Positions 52,253-59,396 of a stretch of 61,159 nt of DNA are shown here, in pieces (positions within the stretch are counted from its first letter, which is position 1; every line of letters starts with the position of its first letter). Source of the DNA: Paractinoplanes deccanensis. Its GTDB lineage: Bacteria > Actinomycetota > Actinomycetes > Mycobacteriales > Micromonosporaceae. The stretch lies in the NCBI RefSeq assembly GCF_016862115.1, contig NZ_BOMI01000192.1, forward strand, positions 1 to 61,159, written 5' to 3'. The notes under the pieces are model-generated. The model was not told the DNA's origin and ran no database searches. It saw only the letters and a program-made list of their open reading frames with translations. The position numbers and the translations under genes are program-made.

Positions 52253-54001
52253 CTACCGGCCGACCTTCTCGCGACCGGCCACCGCCAGCAACTCCTCGGC
52301 ATGCGCGATGCCGAGGTCGGAATCGGGCAGACCGGCCAGCATGCGGGACAGCTCGCGCGCCCGCTCGGTCTCCTCGACCACCCGCACGCCGCTGGTCGTG
52401 ATGGCCCCGCCGGTGTCCTTGGCGACCACCAGGTGACGGTCGGCGAACGCCGCCACCTGAGGCAGGTGGGTGACGACCAGCACCTGGTGGGTGCGGGCCA
52501 GACGCGCCAGCCGCCGGCCGATCTCGACCGCCGCCTGACCGCCCACGCCCGCGTCGACCTCGTCGAAGACCAGCGTCTCGGGGCCGCCGGCGCCCGCGAA
52601 GACCACCTCGATCGCCAGCATCACCCGGGAGAGCTCACCGCCGGACGCGCCCTTCTGCAATGGCAGCGACGGGGCCCCGGGATGGGCCAGCAGCCGCAGC
52701 TCGACCTCGTCGGCGCCGTCCGGCCCGACGGCGAGGTCGCCGACGCTGGGCTCCTCCTTGCCGGCGGTGCGCGGCACCACGGCGACCTCGACCCGCGCGT
52801 GCGGCATGGCGAGGCCGGCCAGCTCGACGCTGACCGCCTCGGAGAAGCGGCCGGCCGCCTCGGAGCGGGCCGCGGTCAGCCGCCCGGCCAGCTCGCCGAC
52901 CTGGGTGGCGAGCCGCTGGCGCTCCTTGTCGAGCTCCTCCAGCAGCTCGTCGGAGGAGTCGAGCTGCGACAGCCGGGTGCGCGCGTTCTCGGCCCAGGCG
53001 ATGACGCCCTCGACGTCGTCGGCGTATTTGCGGGTGAGGCTGCGCAGGGCGGCCCGCCGCTCGTAGATCTGCTCCAGCCGGGCCGGGTCGGCGTCGAGCG
53101 TGCCCAGGTAGGCCGACAGCTCGGACGCCACGTCGCCCACCAGGGTGGCGGCCTCCTCGATGCGCCCGGCCAGCTCGCCCAGCGACGTGTCGACCTGGGC
53201 CTGCGCCTCCAGCGTGCGCCGCGCGGTGCCCAGCAGCTGGGTCGCGTCGGGCGTCTCGTCGCTCACCTCGACGCCGCCGGCCAGCGCCTGCGCGGCGATC
53301 GTCGCGGCCACCCGCAGGCCCTCGGCGTGCTCGAGACGCTGCACCTCGGCGCGCAGCTCCTCGTCCTCGCCCGGCTGCGGGTCGACCCGGCTGATCTCGT
53401 CGAGGCCGAGCTTGAGCAGGTCGGCCTCCTGGGCGCGGTCGCGCGCGTTGCGCCGCCGGTCGGCCAGGTCGTCGACGACGGCACGCCAGCGGCCGTACGC
53501 CTCACGGTAGGTCTCCAGAAGCTTCTCGTGCTCGGCGCCGGCGAACCGGTCGAGCGCGGCGCGCTGCTCGGCCGGGCGCAGCAGGCGCAGCTGGTCGGAC
53601 TGGCCGTGCACGGCCAGCACCCGCTCACCGATGTCGGTCAGCATGGACACCGGCATGCTGCGGCCGCCGACGTGGGCGCGGGACCGGCCCTCGATCGTCA
53701 CCGTGCGGCTGAGCAGCACCGAGCCGTCGTCGTCGACCTCGGCGCCGGCCTCGGTGATGCGCTCGCGCACCTCGTCGGCGAGCTTGCCGGCGAGCCGCAG
53801 GCGGCCCTCGACGACCGCCCGGCCCGGGTCGGCGCGCACCCGGCCCGCGTCGGCCCGGCCGCCGAAGAGCAGGCCCAGGCCGGTCACCACCATCGTCTTG
53901 CCGGCACCGGTCTCGCCGGTGATGACGTTCATGCCCGCCGTCAGCCGCAGGGTCGTGTCATCGATGACACCGAGCCCCGTGATGCGCAGTTCCTCCAGCA
54001 C
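52253..54001 (-). CDS. recN: DNA repair protein RecN
   Basis: 582 aa from the GTG at 54001 (MLEELRITGLG); the frame is open for 10 more codons to a TTG with no better context. SMC-like ATPase: Walker A GETGAGKT (about residues 29-36), coiled coils, signature KGASGGELSRVMLAIE and Walker B LVFDEVDAGVGG. It acts in double-strand-break repair. It lies between nadK and steA, the standard actinobacterial arrangement. Confidence 0.96.
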   Translation of the reverse strand: MLEELRITGLGVIDDTTLRLTAGMNVITGETGAGKTMVVTGLGLLFGGRADAGRVRADPGRAVVEGRLRLAGKLADEVRERITEAGAEVDDDGSVLLSRTVTIEGRSRAHVGGRSMPVSMLTDIGERVLAVHGQSDQLRLLRPAEQRAALDRFAGAEHEKLLETYREAYGRWRAVVDDLADRRRNARDRAQEADLLKLGLDEISRVDPQPGEDEELRAEVQRLEHAEGLRVAATIAAQALAGGVEVSDETPDATQLLGTARRTLEAQAQVDTSLGELAGRIEEAATLVGDVASELSAYLGTLDADPARLEQIYERRAALRSLTRKYADDVEGVIAWAENARTRLSQLDSSDELLEELDKERQRLATQVGELAGRLTAARSEAAGRFSEAVSVELAGLAMPHARVEVAVVPRTAGKEEPSVGDLAVGPDGADEVELRLLAHPGAPSLPLQKGASGGELSRVMLAIEVVFAGAGGPETLVFDEVDAGVGGQAAVEIGRRLARLARTHQVLVVTHLPQVAAFADRHLVVAKDTGGAITTSGVRVVEETERARELSRMLAGLPDSDLGIAHAEELLAVAGREKVGR

Positions 54002-54044
54002 ACGGCAGACAGTATCGGTCCCCACCGACAATCGCCCACTGCGG

Positions 54045-54932
54045 TTACCGGCGATTGCCGCGCCAGCCCTCCACGGGAAGGGCGAACTTGGCGACGAGAA
54101 CGTCGGTGAATGGCCTGGGTGCGAGCCTGACCAGCCGTACGGGGAGCTGACCGCGCTCGACGGTGACCTTCGCGCCCGGCGGCAGGTCCCACGTGCGGCG
54201 CCCGTCGCAGCAGAGCACGGCGAACGACGTGTACGGGTCGACGGTCAGGGCGAACGACGACGTCGGCGCGGTGACCAGCGGCTTGCTGAACAGGGCGTGC
54301 GCGCTGATCGGCACGAGCAGCAGGGCCTCGACCTCGGGCCACACCACCGGGCCGCCGCCGGAGAACGCGTACGCCGTCGAGCCCGTCGGAGTGGCGCACA
54401 CCACACCGTCGCATCCGTACCGGGCGAGCGGCCGGCCGTCCACGTCGACGAGGAGCTCGAGCATCTGCGCCCGCTGCCCCTTCTCGACGCTCACCTCGTT
54501 CAGCGCCCACGACTCGGCGATCAGCCGGCCGTCGTACTCGGCCCGCACGTCCAGCGTGAGCCGCTCGTCCACCTTGTACGTGCCGTCGACGACGTCCTTG
54601 ACCGCCTGGTCGATGTGCTCGATCTCGGCCTCGGCCAGGAAGCCGACCTTGCCGAGGTTGATGCCGAGCAGCGGCGCCTTCACCGGGCGGGCCAGCTCGG
54701 CCGCGCGCAGAAACGTGCCGTCACCGCCGAGCGCCAGCACGATCTCGACGCCCTCGGCCGCCGCGGGCCCGCTCACCGGCGTCACCCCGGGCGGCAGATC
54801 GAGATCGGCCACCTCCTCGGCGATCACCCGGACCTCGAATCCCGCCGCGACCAGGTCCAGCGCCACGGACCGCGCGTGCTGGGTGCTCTGCCGCCGGCCG
54901 GTGTGCGTGACCAGCAGGGCCGAGCGCGTCAT
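54045..54932 (-). CDS. nadK: NAD kinase
   Basis: 295 aa from the ATG at 54932, overlapping the tlyA stop (ATGA). It has the ATP-NAD kinase motifs GGDGT (residues 69-73), NLGKVGFLAE, ALNEV and CATPTGSTAYAFSGGGPVV. It phosphorylates NAD to NADP. It is coupled to tlyA and followed 43 bp later by recN. Confidence 0.97.
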   Translation of the reverse strand: MTRSALLVTHTGRRQSTQHARSVALDLVAAGFEVRVIAEEVADLDLPPGVTPVSGPAAAEGVEIVLALGGDGTFLRAAELARPVKAPLLGINLGKVGFLAEAEIEHIDQAVKDVVDGTYKVDERLTLDVRAEYDGRLIAESWALNEVSVEKGQRAQMLELLVDVDGRPLARYGCDGVVCATPTGSTAYAFSGGGPVVWPEVEALLLVPISAHALFSKPLVTAPTSSFALTVDPYTSFAVLCCDGRRTWDLPPGAKVTVERGQLPVRLVRLAPRPFTDVLVAKFALPVEGWRGNRR

Positions 54933-55804
54933 GTGTCCTCCAAGGGGGCGGCCGGCGCGGGCTCCGACGGCTGCTCCGGCGCGTGCGAAGCTACTCCGAT
55001 CATGGGCCCGGCGGCGACCACTCGTTCGATCTCCGCACGATCGGCGGGCGGCGCGTCCCGCCGGAACCACACGAAGAACTCGACGTTGCCGCTCGGCCCC
55101 GGCAGCGGGCTCGCGGTCACCCCGCGCACGCCGAGCCCCAGCCCGGCGGCGGCCGCGGCGACGTCCAGCACCGCCTCGGCGCGCAGCTGCCAGTCCCGGA
55201 CGACACCGCCCGCGCCCACCCGCTCCTTGCCGACCTCGAACTGCGGCTTGACCATCAGCGCGAGATCGCCGTCCGCCCGCGTGCACGCGGTCAGGGCGGG
55301 CAGCACGAGCCGCAACGAGATGAACGACAGGTCGGCCACGGTGAGATCCACCGGCCCGCCGATGACGTCGGGCGTGAGGGTGCGCACGTTGGTGCGCTCG
55401 AAGACGTCCACCCGCTCGTCGTTGCGGATCGGCCAGGCGAGCTGCCCGTAGCCGACGTCCACGGCCACGACCCGCGCCGCGCCCGCGCGCAGCAGCACGT
55501 CGGTGAAGCCGCCGGTGGACGCGCCGGCGTCGAGGCAGCGCCGCCCGGTCACGGTCAGACCGTCCCTGCCGAACGCGTCGAGCGCGCCGGCCAGCTTGTG
55601 GCCGCCGCGCGACACGTACTCGGTGGCGGGGTCCTCCCCGGTGACCAGCACCGGATCGGCGGGGTCGACCATCGCGGCCACCTTGCGCGCGACGGTCCCC
55701 CGCACCTGCACCCGGCCCGCCTCCACCAGCGCGGCGGCCTGCTCCCGCGAGCGGGCCAGCTTGCGCCGCACCAGCTCGGCGTCGAGTCGAGCTCTCCGGG
55801 CCAT
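54929..55804 (-). CDS. tlyA: TlyA rRNA 2'-O-methyltransferase
   Basis: 291 aa from an ATG. N-terminal S4 domain (RLDAELVRRKLARSREQAAALVEAGRVQV), then an FtsJ-like methyltransferase domain with CLDAGASTGGFTDVLL (SAM site), VADLSFISL and LMVKPQFEVG. Mycobacterial TlyA methylates 16S and 23S rRNA and gives capreomycin sensitivity; older annotations call it haemolysin. The C-terminal ~25 residues are a Pro/Ala-rich tail. Confidence 0.95.
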   Translation of the reverse strand: MARRARLDAELVRRKLARSREQAAALVEAGRVQVRGTVARKVAAMVDPADPVLVTGEDPATEYVSRGGHKLAGALDAFGRDGLTVTGRRCLDAGASTGGFTDVLLRAGAARVVAVDVGYGQLAWPIRNDERVDVFERTNVRTLTPDVIGGPVDLTVADLSFISLRLVLPALTACTRADGDLALMVKPQFEVGKERVGAGGVVRDWQLRAEAVLDVAAAAAGLGLGVRGVTASPLPGPSGNVEFFVWFRRDAPPADRAEIERVVAAGPMIGVASHAPEQPSEPAPAAPLEDT

Positions 55805-55838
55805 CAGATTCCCTCATCCGTACGGGACACGGCCGCGC

Positions 55839-56111
55839 TCACCGGTCGATGCTCGCCAGCGTCTCCTGGAAGACCTGGTGCGCCGCCTCGTACTCGGCGA
55901 TCTGCTCGGCCGGCGCGAGCCGGGACGCGTTCTCCAGCGCCTTCAGCACCGCGTCGACGGCCGGATGTCCCGTCTCCTGCACGATCTGGCCGCTCGCCTC
56001 GGCGAACGCCTCCACCGGCTGCTCGTGCGGCACCGGCGCCGGCCGGTGGGCGGGCGGCGGCCCCGGGCGGAAGCCGCCCGGCGGTGGGCCCGGCTTGAAG
56101 GGGAACGTCAT
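55839..56111 (-). CDS. Small conserved-looking protein between tlyA and the phasin-like gene
   Basis: 90 aa from an ATG. A Pro/Gly-rich N-terminus (MTFPFKPGPPPGGFRPGPPPAHRPAPVP) precedes a helical C-terminus (HPAVDAVLKALENASRLAPAEQIAEYEAAHQVFQETL). I know no function. It lies 4 bp after the preceding gene and 34 bp before tlyA, so it is part of the operon. Confidence 0.75.
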   Translation of the reverse strand: MTFPFKPGPPPGGFRPGPPPAHRPAPVPHEQPVEAFAEASGQIVQETGHPAVDAVLKALENASRLAPAEQIAEYEAAHQVFQETLASIDR

Positions 56112-56115
56112 CGGC

Positions 56116-57213
56116 TCAGGCCTCCCCGGCGGGCTTGTTCTCGGTGGGGGCGGCGGTCTGCGGCGCGCTCAGTGGCGGCACCACGGTCTCCGCGGCGGCG
56201 TCGCGCACCGCGGCGGTGGGCGCCTCGGCCGTGCCGGCCGGAACCGGCGGCTCCGCCTTCTTCGCGGCCGTCTTCTTGGCGACGGCCTTCTTCGCCGCCT
56301 TGCGCAGCGGCGCGCTCGGGACGGCCTCCGCGGCCGCGGCCTTCTTGGCGACAGCCTTCCTCGCCGGTGTGCCCGGAGTGGTCTCCGCCGCGTTGTCCGC
56401 GTTCTTGGCGGGCGAACCCGGCGTCGGCTCCGCGATCGCGGCCCGCTTCGCCGACCCGACCGGCGTGGCGCCGGCCGTCGCGGTCTCGGACGGCGCGACC
56501 TTCTTGGCCACGGCCTTCTTCGCGAGAGCCTTCTTGGCGACAGCCTTCTTCGCCGGCTTGCCCGGAGTGGTCTCCGCCGCGTTGTTCGCGTTCTTGGCGG
56601 GCGAACCCGGCGTCGACTCCGCGATCGCGGCCCGCTTCGCCGACCCGACCGGCGTGGCCCCCGCCGTCGCGGTCTCCGACGGCGCCACCTTCTTGGCCAG
56701 AGCCTTCTTGGCGACGGCCTTCTTCGCGGGCGTCTCACCCACGCGGGCCGTGTTGGCGAGCGGCGCGGCCGGCGTGGTGCCCGCCGACGGCATCGCGTTC
56801 GGCGCGGCCTTCTTGGCGGCCTTCTTCGCGACCTTGCGCGGTGTCGGTGCGGGCTGCTCGATCCGGGTGCCGCCCGTCGCCCCGCCGCCCACGCCGTCGC
56901 CGGACGCGCGGGACTCGGCGTCGCGCAGCTGCTCCTCGAGGTCCTTGACCCGCGCGTTCAGCTCGGTGACCTCCTCGGCGGTCGCGAGGCCGACGACGCC
57001 GAGGGCGCGCTCCACCTCGTACCGCACGATGTTTGTCAGCGCCTCACGGTTGGCCACACCGGCCGACAGCAGATCGTCGACCAGCCCCTGCAGCTGCGCG
57101 GCTGTCGCGCCGCCCTTGCTGACCAGTCGGCCCGCCACCTTTTCGGCGCGTTTGCGGGGCGCCTCGGTCAACCCGAGGGCAAGGTCCAGATACGCCCGCC
57201 ATGCGTCCGGCAT
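56116..57213 (-). CDS. Phasin-like protein with a histone H1-like Lys/Ala tail
   Basis: 365 aa from the ATG at 57213 (AGAGGAG upstream). The N-terminal ~95 residues are a helical PhaF/phasin-like domain (YLDLALGLTEAPRKRAEKVAGRLVSKGG, a coil ELNARVKDLEEQL). The remainder is histone H1-like, with KKAVAKKALAKK and KKAAKKAAP blocks separated by Thr/Pro spacers. A 63-residue unit is duplicated almost exactly. It probably binds DNA or polyhydroxyalkanoate granules. It is divergent from the SCP2-like gene. Confidence 0.82.
   Translation of the reverse strand: MPDAWRAYLDLALGLTEAPRKRAEKVAGRLVSKGGATAAQLQGLVDDLLSAGVANREALTNIVRYEVERALGVVGLATAEEVTELNARVKDLEEQLRDAESRASGDGVGGGATGGTRIEQPAPTPRKVAKKAAKKAAPNAMPSAGTTPAAPLANTARVGETPAKKAVAKKALAKKVAPSETATAGATPVGSAKRAAIAESTPGSPAKNANNAAETTPGKPAKKAVAKKALAKKAVAKKVAPSETATAGATPVGSAKRAAIAEPTPGSPAKNADNAAETTPGTPARKAVAKKAAAAEAVPSAPLRKAAKKAVAKKTAAKKAEPPVPAGTAEAPTAAVRDAAAETVVPPLSAPQTAAPTENKPAGEA
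56360..56730 (-). repeat. 189-bp in-frame duplication in the histone-like tail
   Basis: Two copies offset by 189 bp (63 codons); for example, GCCCGGAGTGGTCTCCGCC occurs at 56371 and 56560. They differ at only a few positions. Confidence 0.85.
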
Positions 57214-57322
57214 TTTTCCGCTCCTCTCGCGGCTCGTCGGGTGCAACGCTACCGGGAGGTCGGGGAGACTTCGTGAGGTACGGTCCGGTTCGCGGACCGG
57301 GTGTCGCGAGGAAGGGTTCCAG

Positions 57323-57658
57323 ATGGCCACCGTGGACGAGTGCCGAGACGCTTTGCACGCCCTGGCGGCGAAGCTCGATCACAACGCCGAGACCCAGGGC
57401 AAGCTCGACTTCGACCGCACGCTCGCGTGCCGCGTCCCCGACCTCGGGACGGCCTTCCACGGCCGCCTCACCGGCGGCCGCCTGATCGACATCGCCGACG
57501 GCGACGACCCCAAGGCCAAGATCGCCCTCACCGCCGCGAGCGACGACCTGCTGGCCCTGCTGAACGGCCGCCTCGACGTGACCCGCGCGATCGCCTCCCG
57601 CCAGATCCAGATCAAGGCCAACCCGTTCGACCTGCTCAAGCTCCGCAAGCTGCTGTGA
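57323..57658 (+). CDS. SCP2 sterol-carrier-domain protein
   Basis: 111 aa from the ATG at 57323 (GAGGAAGGG upstream). The whole protein is one SCP2-like domain (DRTLACRVPDLGTAFHGRL, IALTAASDDLLALLNGRLDVTRAIASRQIQIKANPFDLLKLRKLL). It probably binds a lipid or acyl chain. It is divergent from the phasin-like gene, which supports a lipid-granule link for the pair. Confidence 0.88.
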   Translation: MATVDECRDALHALAAKLDHNAETQGKLDFDRTLACRVPDLGTAFHGRLTGGRLIDIADGDDPKAKIALTAASDDLLALLNGRLDVTRAIASRQIQIKANPFDLLKLRKLL

Positions 57659-57681
57659 CGAGACCCGCCGATCCCCTGTGG

Positions 57682-58308
57682 TCACCCGCGTAGCGCCGGC
57701 ATCCGCCAGCCACGCGCCAGCCGGGACGGATGCACGTTGACGCCACCACCGAAGAACTCGGTGAACTTCATGATCAGCGGATCCCACCGCATCGCGTCGA
57801 CGTGCGCCGTCCCGGGAACGATCAGATCCTCGTCGACGTGCGCCCGGAGCACCTCGACCTGATACCCGGTGGCCCGCAGCCCCGGCTCGGTCAGCGGATG
57901 CATCCCGGTCACCCGGCACTCGAGATGAACCGGGCACTCGGCCACCCGCGGCGGCGCCACCAGCTCGGACGCCTGCGGGCTCAACCCCGCCAGCCCGAAC
58001 TTGTCGGCCACGTAGCGGTAGCCCTGCGCCCGCTTCCCCTCGGGCACGTCCTGCCGGCCCGTCGTCATCGCGATCCGATCCACCGCCGGCACCATCGCGG
58101 ACGAGGGCAGGCTGAGCACACACTCCCGCTCCCGAGCCAGATTGGCCGCCGTCTGACTCCGATCCCCCATGCCGAGCATCGCCGTCTGCCCCAGCCACCA
58201 CGCCGACGACATGGGAGCCAGATTCGCCGACCCGTCGGGGTTGAGCGTGCTGATCAGCACCACCGGCGTGCCGAAGTAGAGAACCTTGAGACCAGGCACA
58301 ACATGCAT
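57682..58308 (-). CDS. Flavin reductase-family (FMN-binding split-barrel) protein
   Basis: 208 aa from the ATG at 58308, with GGGAGG upstream. The split-barrel flavin fold is seen in YFGTPVVLISTLNPDGSANLAPMSSAWWLG and later HLECRVTGMHPL. It resembles flavin reductase/DIM6-type proteins. The partner enzyme is unknown. It is convergent with the SCP2-like gene. Confidence 0.85.
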   Translation of the reverse strand: MHVVPGLKVLYFGTPVVLISTLNPDGSANLAPMSSAWWLGQTAMLGMGDRSQTAANLARERECVLSLPSSAMVPAVDRIAMTTGRQDVPEGKRAQGYRYVADKFGLAGLSPQASELVAPPRVAECPVHLECRVTGMHPLTEPGLRATGYQVEVLRAHVDEDLIVPGTAHVDAMRWDPLIMKFTEFFGGGVNVHPSRLARGWRMPALRG

Positions 58309-58391
58309 CGAGAGCCTCCCGCATCGCTGAGGACTCCATGCTCGCCCGCCACCACAGGCCATTGCTGGCGGCTTTCGGACCTCGCGTGCGG

Positions 58392-59396
58392 TTACCGGCC
58401 CCAGGCCCGGAACAGGTCGCGGGCCTCGGGTGAGCCGGCCCGCAACGCCGGCAGCGGGACGCCGTTCCACGTCGCGGCGCACAGGAGCCGCAACGCCGTC
58501 ACCGGGTCGCCTGCGCCGCTCAAGGTGGTGGTGCCGGGGTCGCGGGTCACGGTCCAGCCGCCGGACTCGCCGGCTTCCAGCGGGACGCGTAGCTCGTCGG
58601 CGGGACGGAACAGGCCGGCCAGGTCGGCGGCGACGAAGGTGGGGCGGCGCTCCGGGGCGGCGGCCAGCAGATCGGCGGGGGTGCTGACGCCGGTGAGGAC
58701 CAGGAGGCTGTCCATGCCCGCTGTGACGGCGCCCTGGATGTCGGTGTCCAGGCGGTCCCCGACGACCAGCGGGTGGCTCGCCCGGGACTGGGCCGCGGCG
58801 GTGGTGAAGAGGGCCGGCTCCGGTTTGCCCACGACCAGGTCGGGGTCGCGGTCCAAGGCCGTGCGGAGGACCGCGACGAGCGAGCCGTTGCCGGGCAGCG
58901 GGCCGCGCGGGCTGGGCAGCGTGCGGTCGGTGTTCGTGGCCACCCACAGCGCGCCGGCCCGGACCGCGAGGGCGGCCTCGGCTAGCACGCGCCAGCCGAC
59001 CTCGGGGCCGTAACCCTGGACCACGGCGGCCGGCTCGTCCTCGGACTTCTCGACGGGCACCAGGCCCGCGTCGCGCACCTCGGCACGCAGGGCGTCGGCC
59101 CCCACCACCAGCACCGGGGAGCCCTGGGGCAGCTTCTCGGCGAGAAGGGCGGCCGCGGCGCCGGCCGAGGTGAGAACCTCGGCCGGCTCGGCGGGCACGC
59201 CCATGCGGGTGAGTGCGCCGGCCACGTCGGCGGCGCGGCGTGACGCGTTGTTCGTCGCGTACGCGACAGGGGTCCTCGCGGCCCGCAGGCGCCCGATGGC
59301 CTCGGGTGCGCCGTCGATCGGCTCGTCGATGAGGTAGACGACGCCGTCCAGGTCGAAGACGACCAGGTCGTAGCCGGCCGCGAGGTGGTCGCTCAC
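58392..59396 (-). CDS. HAD-IIA family hydrolase (NagD-like)
   Basis: 334 aa from the GTG at 59396, overlapping the TPR stop (GTGA). HAD motifs: FDLDGVVY (nucleophile Asp), YATNNASR, VGKPEPALF and VGDRLDTDIQGA, with the C2 cap of NagD/phosphoglycolate phosphatase types. The C-terminal ~85 residues form an extra SCP2-like or unknown module common in actinobacterial homologues. The substrate is probably a small phosphate ester. Confidence 0.9.
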   Translation of the reverse strand: MSDHLAAGYDLVVFDLDGVVYLIDEPIDGAPEAIGRLRAARTPVAYATNNASRRAADVAGALTRMGVPAEPAEVLTSAGAAAALLAEKLPQGSPVLVVGADALRAEVRDAGLVPVEKSEDEPAAVVQGYGPEVGWRVLAEAALAVRAGALWVATNTDRTLPSPRGPLPGNGSLVAVLRTALDRDPDLVVGKPEPALFTTAAAQSRASHPLVVGDRLDTDIQGAVTAGMDSLLVLTGVSTPADLLAAAPERRPTFVAADLAGLFRPADELRVPLEAGESGGWTVTRDPGTTTLSGAGDPVTALRLLCAATWNGVPLPALRAGSPEARDLFRAWGR

